Of a DNA stretch of 64,000 bases, positions 18,854 through 26,756 are shown in pieces. The position numbers were made by a program, and so were the translations under genes. Every line of letters begins with the position of its first letter. The stretch's first letter is position 1. The notes under the pieces were generated by a model. The model searched no databases and was not told the DNA's origin. It was given only the letters and a program-made list of their open reading frames with translations. The stretch lies in contig NZ_JNKF01000012.1 in assembly GCF_000702825.1 (NCBI RefSeq), forward strand, positions 434,001 to 498,000, read 5' to 3'. The stretch is from Prevotella sp. P6B1. GTDB taxonomy: Bacteria > Bacteroidota > Bacteroidia > Bacteroidales > Bacteroidaceae.

Positions 18854-20137
18854 ATGGATAAGAAACTGAGACAAGGTACGCTTTGTGTACAGGCTGGCTA
18901 CAAGGCCAAAAACGGAGAACCAATAGAACTGCCTATCATTCAGAGTACAACGTTCAAGTACGATGACTCTGATGAAATGGCAAAGTTGTTTGATCTGGAG
19001 AAAGAGGGTTACTTCTATACCCGACTACAGAACCCAACCAACGATGCCGTGGCTGCTAAAATCTGCACACTCGAAGGCGGTGTTGGTGCTATGCTCACAT
19101 CGAGCGGTCAGGCTGCCAACTTCTATGCTATGTTCAATATATGTCAGGCTGGCGACCACTTCATCACATCGAATGAGATTTATGGTGGTACATACAACCT
19201 CTTCGGCGTCACCATGAAAAAGCTGGGCATCGAATGTACCTTCGTATCGCCCGAGGCCAGCGACGAAGAGATTCAGGCAGCTTTCCGTCCTAACACGAAG
19301 GCGGTGTTTGGCGAGACCATCTCGAATCCTGGTTGTGCCGTGTTCGACATTGAGCGTTTCGCTAAGATTGCTCACAAGAATGGCGTCCCCTTGATTGTGG
19401 ATAACACCTTTGCCACACCTGTCAACTGCCGCCCATTTGAGTGGGGGGCTGATATCGTAACCCACAGCACTACCAAGTATATGGACGGACTGGCCACACA
19501 GGTTGGCGGTTGTGTCGTAGATAGCGGCAACTTTGACTGGCTGGCTAATGCCGAGAAGTTCCCGGGTCTGTGTACACCCGATGAAAGCTACCACGGTCTG
19601 ACCTACGTAAAGGCCTTTGGCAAGATGGGCTACATAACCAAGTTGGTGGCTCAGCTGATGCGCGACCTGGGCTCTATCCCCGCACCACAGAATTCGTTCC
19701 TGCTGAACATGGGCTTGCAGACTCTGCACCTGCGTATGGCACAGCACTGCAAGAATGCTCAGAAGGTGGCCGAATTCCTGAATGCCAACGATAAGGTGGC
19801 ATGGGTACACTACTGCGGACTGCCTACAGATAAGTACTACGATCTGGGACAGAAGTATCTGCCCAATGGTAGCTGCGGTGTCATCGCATTCGGACTGAAA
19901 GGCGACCGCGAGACAGCCATTAAGTGGATGGACTCATTAGAGATGATTAACATCGTGACCCATGTAGCCGATGCCCGCACCTGTGTGTTGCATCCAGCCA
20001 GTCACACTCACCGTCAGCTGAGCGATGAGCAGTTGCGCGAGGCTGGTGTAGCTCCCGATTTGATCCGCCTTTCGGTAGGTATCGAGGACGTTGAAGATAT
20101 CCTGGATGACATCAAGCAGGCACTTGACAAAATCTAA
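18854..20137 (+). CDS. metY: O-acetylhomoserine sulfhydrylase (Cys/Met metabolism PLP enzyme)
   Basis: A 427-residue PLP enzyme of the Cys/Met metabolism family. It probably makes homocysteine from O-acetylhomoserine and sulfide. YFYTRLQNPTNDAVAAKICTLEGG is the family's N-terminal signature, SSGQAA binds the cofactor phosphate, VDNTFATP holds the Asp facing the pyridine nitrogen, and THSTTKYMDG contains the PLP Lys. Length and the insertions match the sulfhydrylase subgroup (about 430 residues) better than methionine gamma-lyase (about 400), but a lyase or cystathionine enzyme remains possible. It is monocistronic, with its own promoter box and a strong terminator 6 nt after the stop. Confidence 0.85.
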   Translation: MDKKLRQGTLCVQAGYKAKNGEPIELPIIQSTTFKYDDSDEMAKLFDLEKEGYFYTRLQNPTNDAVAAKICTLEGGVGAMLTSSGQAANFYAMFNICQAGDHFITSNEIYGGTYNLFGVTMKKLGIECTFVSPEASDEEIQAAFRPNTKAVFGETISNPGCAVFDIERFAKIAHKNGVPLIVDNTFATPVNCRPFEWGADIVTHSTTKYMDGLATQVGGCVVDSGNFDWLANAEKFPGLCTPDESYHGLTYVKAFGKMGYITKLVAQLMRDLGSIPAPQNSFLLNMGLQTLHLRMAQHCKNAQKVAEFLNANDKVAWVHYCGLPTDKYYDLGQKYLPNGSCGVIAFGLKGDRETAIKWMDSLEMINIVTHVADARTCVLHPASHTHRQLSDEQLREAGVAPDLIRLSVGIEDVEDILDDIKQALDKI

Positions 20138-20142
20138 AACTC

Positions 20143-20177
20143 AAGCTCACAGGGGGGACAGCCCCGTGTGAGCTTTT
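20143..20177 (+). terminator. Rho-independent terminator after metY
   Basis: AAGCTCACA ... TGTGAGCTT stem, closed further by GGGG/CCCC, directly followed by TTTTT. Confidence 0.85.
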
Positions 20178-20195
20178 TTATCACTCACATGATAC

Positions 20196-20216
20196 AGTAA
20201 ATTCAGTGAATTTACT
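20196..20216. repeat. Perfect 21-nt palindrome
   Basis: Arms AGTAAATTCA and TGAATTTACT around a single G. It lies between two convergent terminators, in DNA with no gene. Function unknown. Confidence 0.6.
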
Positions 20217-20258
20217 TTCAATTCGAATAAAGCTGACTTTTCCTTCTGTAAATGAAAA

Positions 20259-20296
20259 GGGCGGCGCCGTCCGCGCCGTGGCTTTCAGGGCCGCCC
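20259..20296 (-). terminator. Terminator of the fimbrial operon
   Basis: On the minus strand GGGCGGC pairs with GCCGCCC across a G+C-rich interior, followed by TTTTC. It lies about 20 nt after the last fimbrillin stop codon. Confidence 0.65.
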
Positions 20297-20315
20297 TCCT
20301 GTTAGTGTTTACGTC

Positions 20316-21956
20316 TTATTCTGCAGTATATGTGAATGAGATGTTGCTCAGGTCTGAGTAGTTAAGCGTTGCGGTTCCGGTGGTATTAGTGGTAATATCA
20401 CCATCATTAGACGCAATGGTCGCCCCTGTGCAGCCGGCAATTGTATAGTTTGTGGCTTTATAATATACACCAATGTCGCTGGTCCCGGTAGTCGTGCCAT
20501 ACTTATTCCCGGAGAAAGAGCAGTTTATCAGGCGTACCTCGCTTCCGCGATTGATACCAATCGCACCGCCATAGTATGCGTCGCTCTTGGTCGTATAATT
20601 ATCGGTGAACGTACAGCCGCTCATGTAGAGACTGCCCATGTAGTTATTGATGGCTCCGCCTATTTCACCGGAATAGTTGCCGCTGAATGTCGTGTTGATG
20701 GCATACAGTTTACCTTTGTTCTCTATCGCACCGCCACCGTTGCTGTTGTTTACGTGGCAGTTGCTTATCGTACATCCGTCAAGCACTATTGTACCGAAAT
20801 TATTGATGGCAGGGCCGCCACCACTGACAAACCCTGTAAGGGTGAGATCCTTAAAGGCAACGGTTGCAGAGGACTTAACCTTGAAAGCCCTGATTTCTGA
20901 AGTGGTACTGAGCTTCTTTCCGTTGCCGTCGATGGTCAATACCACATTGCTGGTAATTTCAATCTCTGCAGTGCAATCGATGTCGTTCATGAGTTTTACA
21001 TTGTTTCCGGCGCTCAGTGCGGTATTCAACTCACTAAAGGTTGTAACCTCTGTAAAAGAAGGAGCTTCCGTTGCCTGTCCTCCTGTGAGTGTCTCGCCGG
21101 TGGTCCAGTCCTGTACGGTGACGCTTGCCACCTCAATCCTGTCCTTACCTACTTTGAGGTTGAAGGTGTAGCTGTTGCCTGCATTCAGTTCGGGGATGCC
21201 CTTCACGCGGAGGGTGTTGCTTTCGCCGTCGCTCAGCTGGATGAAGTCGGCACCGCTGTCACCATAGCCAGGCACTACGAGGGCGGTGTAGGTAGAGCCT
21301 TGACCACCGGTGCCCTGTGCGTATGGCTGGATTTCGGTGCTGCTGCCCGTGGGATTGCCGCTGGAGATGCCGCTGCTTTCGCTGTAGATGCGGACGTTGC
21401 TGACGGTCTTCTGGTTATTGTTGTACTGACTGCCGAAGCCGCTGATGCGTACGATGACGCGGGCCATCTTGCGCTCCAGCTGCATCTGGATGTCGCTGCC
21501 GCCCTCGGGACGGGAAATCACCTGCTGGCGGGTCATGTAGTCGGCGAGGGCGATTTTCTCCACGCTACTCTGGTCGGTGGGCATGGTGAAGGCGGTCATC
21601 GACGTGCCGGTGGTCACGGGATAGTAAGCCGAGAAGGTGAGCATGGGCTGTGTCCAGAGGAGGAACTTGCCTGCCACGGTCTCTGTCCAAGTCTGGTTCT
21701 CGGTTGACGTACACTGGAAGATGACGGCCTCCTGATCGTTGGTGCTGACGCTGATTTGGTCGCCTTGGTTGAACTGGCGCTGCGTGTCGTCGGTGGCAGC
21801 GGCATTGCTACGCGTGGTGGCCTGGAGCGAGCCTACGGAGAAGTTGACGCTCACGGCGTTGTCGGGACGGGCGACGGTGAAGTCGTCGTCGCTCTGGCAG
21901 CTGGCGAGGGCGCCCATGAGGGCGAGGGCTGCCAAGGAAAGATATTTTGCTTTCAT
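20316..21956 (-). CDS. Fimbrillin-family lipoprotein with C-terminal parallel beta-helix
   Basis: A 546-residue surface lipoprotein, last gene of the fimbrial operon. The lipobox is LASC. Residues about 25-295 resemble the fimbrillin/Mfa fold: VSVNFSVGSLQATTRS near the N-terminus, YNNNQKTVSNVRIYS in the middle, and VASVTVQDWTTGETLTGG as domain end. Residues about 300-540 differ: they contain repeated right-handed beta-helix turns (INNFGTIVLDGCTISNC, GGAIENKGKLYAINTTFSGN, GGAINNYMGSLYMSGCTFTDN). Such helices occur in adhesins. The 5' part is clearly richer in G+C than the 3' part, which suggests that the beta-helix was joined to a fimbrillin. A role as fimbrial tip or accessory adhesin is inferred from its position and architecture. 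Confidence 0.82.
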   Translation of the reverse strand: MKAKYLSLAALALMGALASCQSDDDFTVARPDNAVSVNFSVGSLQATTRSNAAATDDTQRQFNQGDQISVSTNDQEAVIFQCTSTENQTWTETVAGKFLLWTQPMLTFSAYYPVTTGTSMTAFTMPTDQSSVEKIALADYMTRQQVISRPEGGSDIQMQLERKMARVIVRISGFGSQYNNNQKTVSNVRIYSESSGISSGNPTGSSTEIQPYAQGTGGQGSTYTALVVPGYGDSGADFIQLSDGESNTLRVKGIPELNAGNSYTFNLKVGKDRIEVASVTVQDWTTGETLTGGQATEAPSFTEVTTFSELNTALSAGNNVKLMNDIDCTAEIEITSNVVLTIDGNGKKLSTTSEIRAFKVKSSATVAFKDLTLTGFVSGGGPAINNFGTIVLDGCTISNCHVNNSNGGGAIENKGKLYAINTTFSGNYSGEIGGAINNYMGSLYMSGCTFTDNYTTKSDAYYGGAIGINRGSEVRLINCSFSGNKYGTTTGTSDIGVYYKATNYTIAGCTGATIASNDGDITTNTTGTATLNYSDLSNISFTYTAE

Positions 21957-21993
21957 ATTCTTATGCTATTTTAGTATTAATAAAGGTAATTAA

Positions 21994-23010
21994 TTACTCT
22001 GTGCCGAGGTTGTCGCCGGGCTGGTCTTCCCATGAGCTGACGCTGAAGGCGCGTGAGCCTGCGGTCACGGTGTCATAGCCAACGGTGAGGGGCAGCGTGT
22101 AGTGCTTGCCCTGCTCCAGGGTGATGGCCTCGGTGTTGGTCCATGAGAACGAGCGGGTTCCGATCTTGAAGCTGACGGTCAGTGCGCCTGCAGCAATCTG
22201 CTGTGGCACTACGATGGCCTCGTAGGTGGCATGGCTGTGCATGTCGGCATCGGTGGCTGCAGTGAACGAAGCCTGCGAGGCGAGGATGTCAGCAGCAACA
22301 GGTGTGGTAGCGGGGGTCACGGTGCCGTAGTTCTCGTTGGCGGTCTGCATCGGCTGGAAGTTATAGCCGGCATTGCTGCCCTTGATGGTGAACTCGGTAA
22401 TGTCTGAGGCATTGTTCAGCTTCGGGTCAACCTTGTAGAACTCGTTGGCCAGGTCGAGCGTCACGTCGAGCTTGGTCAGGGCGTGGTAGAAGTTGATGAC
22501 CAGCTTGCCGTTCTGCATCAGCGTCTCCTCGATAGAGGGGTTGGCGATGGTCTTAGTCGGCATGGTCAGCAGATCCTGCTGTTTCAGCTTGGCCTCGGTG
22601 CTCTGGTCGGCAGCCACGGTGAGGCCGACGCCGTTGACGAACTCATTGTCGCTGAATGTCTTACCCTGCTTGTAGGCAGCGGTCACGGTGATGCTCTGCT
22701 GGTCGTTCTGCCAGAGCATACGGTTTATGGGTGTCCACTCAGTGCCGTCGTACTGTACGGTATTGAAGTAGCTGTAGGTGGCCGATGCGGGGTTGACAAT
22801 CTTCACCTGGAACTGCTGACCGTTCTGGTTCACGTCGCTGCCAGTGATGCTGGCGCGGGTGGTTACGGTCGTGGGGGCAACGAGGTTGGTGGTGAAGCGC
22901 ATCACGCCGTCCTCGGGGAACTGCGAGACGAACGTCTGCTCGTCGTCGCTGGAGCATGCCGTCAGCGCCATGGCTGCTGCGGCTGCGAAGAAAATATTCT
23001 TGATGTTCAT
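21994..23010 (-). CDS. Fimbrillin-family lipoprotein
   Basis: A 338-residue lipoprotein with lipobox LTAC and an Asp-rich linker (SSDDEQ). MRFTTNLVAPTTVTTRAS at the start of the mature part, a central MLWQNDQQSITVTAAY strand region and a C-terminal KHYTLPLTVGYDTVTAG / FSVSSWEDQPG domain end are typical of Bacteroidales fimbrillins (type V pilus subunits). These are exported as lipoproteins and polymerise after proteolytic removal of the N-terminal segment (family knowledge). It is 37 nt from each neighbour in the operon. Whether it is the main shaft or an accessory subunit is not decidable. Confidence 0.82.
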   Translation of the reverse strand: MNIKNIFFAAAAAMALTACSSDDEQTFVSQFPEDGVMRFTTNLVAPTTVTTRASITGSDVNQNGQQFQVKIVNPASATYSYFNTVQYDGTEWTPINRMLWQNDQQSITVTAAYKQGKTFSDNEFVNGVGLTVAADQSTEAKLKQQDLLTMPTKTIANPSIEETLMQNGKLVINFYHALTKLDVTLDLANEFYKVDPKLNNASDITEFTIKGSNAGYNFQPMQTANENYGTVTPATTPVAADILASQASFTAATDADMHSHATYEAIVVPQQIAAGALTVSFKIGTRSFSWTNTEAITLEQGKHYTLPLTVGYDTVTAGSRAFSVSSWEDQPGDNLGTE

Positions 23011-23047
23011 AATATTCTTTAATTAATAATGTTTGTAAAAAAGGTTG

Positions 23048-23947
23048 TTACATGGCCTGTCCGCCGCTGATAGTGGTGCCTTCGGTCCAGTCGTTGATGC
23101 TCACCTCGCCGAGCTCGATCTTGTTGCGTCCCACGATGAGGTTCAGCGTGGTGTACTTGCCGGCCTCCAGGGGGATGTCAGCGTCGTGGGTGTAGGTGAA
23201 GGGCTGGCCGTCGATGGTGATAGTGACGGTGCGGAAGCCTGACTGGGGCACCATGATGCTGCTGTGGGTGACGGCATAGCCTGTCTGGGCAGCAATGGCA
23301 GGTAGCGATACGCTGGCCTGCGTGCCGGCGGTGACGGTCTGCGCCAGGTAGTCGATGGTGGCCGTAGAGGCGGCGGTGGCTACGCACGAGGCGATGGCGG
23401 GCGTCTCACTCCACTGGTTGCGGAAGTTCATGTTGACGTAGAGTTTCGCCATGGCGTGGTCGAAGGTCAGCGAGACGGGGTTCTGCGTGGCGATGAGTCC
23501 GCTCAGCTGGCGTGCCACGAGCAGGTCGCTGGCCTCATAGTCGGCAGGGTCGAGCGTGTAGGGGTCGGCGGTGAAGTCGCTGACGGTGCGTGCCGGGTAG
23601 ATGCCGAGGAAGTAGTGGGCTGTCACCATGTCGGCCCAGAGCATGGGCGTGGCGGGTGCCCACTTGCCGTCGGTACCGAGGCTGTTGACAACGCCGTTGA
23701 CCACCTTGTCGGCGGGAACCGTCGTGGCCGAGCCCGTCCAGGCGTAGATGCTGACACCATCACCAGCCTCGAACACTGTGGTGTTGCCCGTTGTCGTGGC
23801 ACGGGTCAGGGCACCGACCGAACCGATGCTCGCCTCGATGGTGATGTTCTTTGCGGCTTGCTGATCGGCAGAAGTCGTCTCATCGCTGCTGCATGCTGCG
23901 GCCAGCAGGCCGAGGGCAGCCAAGGGGATGAATCTGAATGCTTTCAT
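23048..23947 (-). CDS. Fimbrillin-family lipoprotein
   Basis: A 299-residue lipoprotein with lipobox LAAAC. The mature part begins ITIEASIGSVGALTRAT, where the Arg may be the processing site used for type V pilins. A middle block PMLWADMVTAHYFLGIYPA and the end block TTLNLIVGRNKIELGEVSINDWTEG are shared in style with the other fimbrillins of this operon. Second of three consecutive fimbrillin genes behind the DUF5119/FimB-like gene. Strongly G+C-rich DNA (line 23341-23400 has 43 G or C of 60). Confidence 0.82.
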   Translation of the reverse strand: MKAFRFIPLAALGLLAAACSSDETTSADQQAAKNITIEASIGSVGALTRATTTGNTTVFEAGDGVSIYAWTGSATTVPADKVVNGVVNSLGTDGKWAPATPMLWADMVTAHYFLGIYPARTVSDFTADPYTLDPADYEASDLLVARQLSGLIATQNPVSLTFDHAMAKLYVNMNFRNQWSETPAIASCVATAASTATIDYLAQTVTAGTQASVSLPAIAAQTGYAVTHSSIMVPQSGFRTVTITIDGQPFTYTHDADIPLEAGKYTTLNLIVGRNKIELGEVSINDWTEGTTISGGQAM

Positions 23948-23992
23948 CTTACTGATTGTTTTAGAAATTAATATTAGGGTGAATTTAAAAAA

Positions 23993-24934
23993 TTATTTGT
24001 CGGGATTGATAATCTCGCCACTGATGGTCCAGCCCTCCGTCCAGTCGTTGATGGTCATGGCCTCGAAACGCATGTAGGGAGCGAGGGCATCATACTCAAA
24101 GTCCATCGTGTAGTACATGCCAAGTTCCATGCGGGGGCAGTCGGCAATACTGGTCAGCACGGTGCCGTCGGGGGCAGTGGTCGTGATGCGCAGCAGGGCG
24201 CGGCCCTCGCCGGCGGCGGTAGGCATGAGGTGCTTGCCGTCAAGGCAGTGCGTAGAGGCGTCTTCAGCTGTAGGCGTGAGGGTGCCGAAGTCGGCTATGG
24301 TCTGCTTAGACATGGGCACACCATAGCGGCCGTTGGCATCCTGTTCGGTGAGCAGGACGCTCTCGGCCACCTGCTCTACGGCAACAGCGACCTTGGTACC
24401 CGCAGGCACACCTGTCACGTTGACGGTGAGCGTGGGCAGCAGGCGCTGGAGTTTGAAGTCAGCCACGGTAATCTCGTCCTCGCGAATGGTGACGTGGGTC
24501 ACGGCATACCATGACTGACGGGGCGACGAGGCTGCATCTTTCAGCGAAACGACAGTGGGCGCGAGGAGGCTGCTAGAGCGAGTAAGGTTGGATGCGGTAG
24601 CATAACCGGAGGGATCGTCCATATCGGCAGTGACGAGGATGTCGTACTCGCCGGCGGGCAACTGCTGCAGCCAGTCGGCACTCTCCTCAACAGAGCCAAA
24701 CTCACGGGTGCGGTTGCCTCCGTCTGAGCCTTGTATCCAGAAAGAGAGTGCATCGATGGATGTGATAGCAGGCTCATCGGCCTCGTCTTCCCAGAGGAGC
24801 TGCGGAGCCACATAGCCCACAGGCTGCCCCTCATTCTCATTGGGAATAAGCTCATGCTTGTCGTGATAGCAGGCGGAGAGCAGCATCATGGCAGCTGCCG
24901 CCATCAGGGGAAATATCTTCTTATTCATACGCAT
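23993..24934 (-). CDS. FimB/Mfa2- or DUF5119-like fimbrial lipoprotein
   Basis: A lipoprotein of about 313 residues with lipobox LSAC followed by YHDKHEL. It has the two-domain build of the fimbrial anchor/assembly proteins encoded before fimbrillins: a first domain with EYDILVTADM, a second domain with LPTLTVNVTGVPAGTKVAVAVEQV, and a closing FEAMTINDWTEGWTISGE. In related operons this position is taken by a Mfa2/FimB anchor or a DUF5119 protein; I cannot separate the two by eye. A GTG at 24937 and ATGs at 24934 and 24928 could each start it. The gene begins directly at the stop of the OmpA-like gene, indicating cotranscription. Confidence 0.72.
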   Translation of the reverse strand: MRMNKKIFPLMAAAAMMLLSACYHDKHELIPNENEGQPVGYVAPQLLWEDEADEPAITSIDALSFWIQGSDGGNRTREFGSVEESADWLQQLPAGEYDILVTADMDDPSGYATASNLTRSSSLLAPTVVSLKDAASSPRQSWYAVTHVTIREDEITVADFKLQRLLPTLTVNVTGVPAGTKVAVAVEQVAESVLLTEQDANGRYGVPMSKQTIADFGTLTPTAEDASTHCLDGKHLMPTAAGEGRALLRITTTAPDGTVLTSIADCPRMELGMYYTMDFEYDALAPYMRFEAMTINDWTEGWTISGEIINPDK

Positions 24935-24937
24935 CAC

Positions 24938-26161
24938 TTATTTCTTGTCGTTAATAATCAGTTCCACGCGGCGGGCCTGCTTGCTGTCGGCAGCATCGCG
25001 GTCGATGCCACGGCCAACGACAGGCTTCAGACGGCTGCCGTCAATGCCACGGCGCACAAGCAGCATCTTCACCGTGTTGGCGCGACGCTGGGTCAGTCGG
25101 AGATTGTAGTCCTCGCTACCAGTGTTGGAGGCGTGGCCGACGATGCTCAGCGTTACATCGGGTTGTGCCTTCATCATTTCTGACACAGTATCGAGCTTGT
25201 CAGCCTCTTTCTGTGTCAGGCGGCTGTTGTTGTTGGCGAAGGAGATGGCGGGGAGGTCAGCAGGAGCGGTTTCCACCACTTCGGGCTTCTTCTCCTCTAC
25301 GGCAGCGGTCTCGACCACAGGCTGTGCCTTCTCCACAACAGGAGCGGGCATCTCCTCCACCACAGGTTTCTGCTCAACGACAGGCTGCGGCTTCGGCTCG
25401 GTGATGGCGGCAGACTCCTCAACTATGGGAGCGGCCTTGCCCTTCTTCCCGAAGTGATACGACAGTTTCAGGCCTGCCTCATAGATGAAATTGCTCTTGT
25501 GGCAGTACTTGGGGATGTTGTCGAAGCGGTCGCCCGTCAGGCAGGTGATGCCGCCATAGAGTTGCAGACCTACGTACTGGGCCACGCGATAGCCCACGGC
25601 AGCCTGACCGCCCAGACCGAGGTGCCACTGGCGGTCGAACTCCTGTTCGTAGCCCGTGGCAAGATGTTTGGTGCGCGTGGTGACGGCTGATAGTTGCGGC
25701 GACAGCGTGACAGACCACTTGCATGTCGGTTTGGTGATAAGCGACAGTACGTCGAAGTTGGCCTGCAGCCCGAAGCGCATCCACCGCGTCTTGGCTTCGA
25801 GGTCACGATAGTAGTTGCCCTGCTTGCCCAAGACGGGGGCGAAGGTAAACGCCCCGTCGGTAGCGAGCCAGAACGGGTCGCAGTCGAGCGACGTCTGTTT
25901 CTGCCCGCCCATCGTGGCGAGGGCCTCTACGGAAATTAGGCGGCTCAGCTGATAGCCACCGAAGATACCGACCTGAGCACCGACATGGGTTTTGCTCTCG
26001 GTGATGCTGCGGAAGGTGGCCTGACCGAAGGAGGTGCCGCCGCTGAGCCCTGCGAACCAGCCACGCTCGTAGTCGCGGCTGTCGGTTTGGGCAAACGCTG
26101 TCTGCACCCCTGCGGCCAGCATCGCCAGCAGCATGAGGATAGAAGTTGTTTTCTTCATCAT
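24938..26161 (-). CDS. OmpA-family outer membrane protein, first gene of fimbrial operon
   Basis: A protein of about 407 residues: signal peptide (MMKKTTSILM to QTAFAQ), an eight-stranded-barrel-like N-domain (GWFAGLSGGTSFGQ to KLSYHFGKKGK), a Pro/Val/Glu repeat linker (VVEQKPVVEEMPAPVVEKAQP), and a C-terminal OmpA peptidoglycan-binding domain (VGHASNTGSEDYNLRLTQRRANTV, ending SKQARRVELII). It anchors the outer membrane to peptidoglycan and heads the fimbrial operon, an arrangement known from other Bacteroidales fimbrial loci. The frame is open a further 82 codons upstream, to 26407, passing through the (GA)9 tract. The signal peptide makes 26161 or 26158 the likely start. Confidence 0.85.
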   Translation of the reverse strand: MMKKTTSILMLLAMLAAGVQTAFAQTDSRDYERGWFAGLSGGTSFGQATFRSITESKTHVGAQVGIFGGYQLSRLISVEALATMGGQKQTSLDCDPFWLATDGAFTFAPVLGKQGNYYRDLEAKTRWMRFGLQANFDVLSLITKPTCKWSVTLSPQLSAVTTRTKHLATGYEQEFDRQWHLGLGGQAAVGYRVAQYVGLQLYGGITCLTGDRFDNIPKYCHKSNFIYEAGLKLSYHFGKKGKAAPIVEESAAITEPKPQPVVEQKPVVEEMPAPVVEKAQPVVETAAVEEKKPEVVETAPADLPAISFANNNSRLTQKEADKLDTVSEMMKAQPDVTLSIVGHASNTGSEDYNLRLTQRRANTVKMLLVRRGIDGSRLKPVVGRGIDRDAADSKQARRVELIINDKK

Positions 26162-26223
26162 AATAAAAATTGGATTAGATATAGACAAAAAACAATGAGG
26201 CTTCCCATGGCAGAAAGCATGGA

Positions 26224-26284
26224 AAGCTGCGAGTAAGCGAGCGCAATGCAAGCTCGCTTGAACATTGCCGAGCATGAGCAGCTT
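26224..26284 (-). repeat. Nested inverted repeats in fimbrial operon leader
   Basis: Outer arms AAGCTGC (26224-26230) and GCAGCTT (26278-26284) enclose inner arms AAGCGAGC (26235-26242) and GCTCGCTT (26252-26259). It looks like a folded RNA or a dispersed intergenic element; I have a faint memory of similar sequences between genes in Prevotella, but cannot confirm it. Confidence 0.5.
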
Positions 26285-26364
26285 CGCCAAAGGCAAAGCC
26301 GTATATTTACACGCGCGGGCGCGTATGTTATTAAATGTGGTGGACTGGCGGTTAACGCATATAT

Positions 26365-26382
26365 GAGAGAGAGAGAGAGAGA
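26365..26382. repeat. (GA)9 microsatellite
   Basis: Nine GA units, read as (TC)9 on the fimbrial operon strand. It is a candidate for slipped-strand length variation, upstream of the OmpA-like gene. Confidence 0.85.
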
Positions 26383-26508
26383 GTAGCAAAATTATTGGAA
26401 TGACCAAGAATATCGGCCATTATTTTTATAATTTTAGTATCTTTTAGCTCTCGTAAAATTGTCATTAGATTAATATTCAAAATATAGCGGTCAATAGATT
26501 ATCTACTG

Positions 26509-26540
26509 CAAAAATACAAAAAAATATTTAATACGCACAA
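26509..26540 (-). promoter_or_regulatory. Promoter of the fimbrial operon
   Basis: On the minus strand TTG (26538-26540), a 21-nt spacer and TATTTTTG (26509-26516). It predicts a leader of about 340 nt before the OmpA-like gene. Confidence 0.65.
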
Positions 26541-26640
26541 GTTTTATCCGCTTTTTTTTCTGATTTGAATGCAAAAAATCACAAATAGTAGAAATTTTAA
26601 ACCCGAAGTGCGGTGGTTAGCACCTGAAAACAGAATGATT

Positions 26641-26678
26641 CGTCGAAACGTCGAAACACATGGGGGTAAACGTCGAAA
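26641..26678. repeat. CGTCGAAA direct repeats, candidate LytTR-type site
   Basis: CGTCGAAA at 26641-26648, 26649-26656 and 26671-26678. The last two start 22 bp apart, two helical turns, as in binding sites of LytTR regulators. They lie just upstream of the TonB-receptor promoter. Confidence 0.45.
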
Positions 26679-26706
26679 GAGATTTCACGCTTGCCCCCTT
26701 TTTTCA

Positions 26707-26714
26707 TACCTTTG
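26707..26714 (+). promoter_or_regulatory. -7 box of TonB-dependent receptor gene
   Basis: TACCTTTG, 42 nt upstream of the ATG at 26757. No upstream box at canonical spacing (a TTG is only 13 nt away), so activation by a factor is plausible. Confidence 0.55.
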
Positions 26715-26756
26715 CAACGTCAATTTTGATAAAAAGAACATAAATATAATAAAGGT

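Larger units (their letters stand above)
26162..26756. promoter_or_regulatory. Divergent regulatory region: fimbrial operon and TonB-receptor gene
   Basis: A 595-nt gap with no convincing gene. On the minus side it holds a canonical promoter (26509-26540), a second -7-like box (26387-26394), a (GA)9 tract, and hairpins at 26224-26284 and 26311-26324. On the plus side it holds three CGTCGAAA repeats (26641-26678) and a -7 box (26707-26714). Confidence 0.65.

Noticed and set aside
19025..19810. Minus-strand frame of 261 codons inside metY
   Set aside because: Fully antisense to a conserved PLP enzyme; no recognisable motifs.
24938..26407. OmpA-like gene starting at 26407
   Set aside because: The signal peptide begins at 26161/26158; the upstream 82 codons run through the GA microsatellite and hairpins and look non-coding, although read-through is kept as part of a finding.
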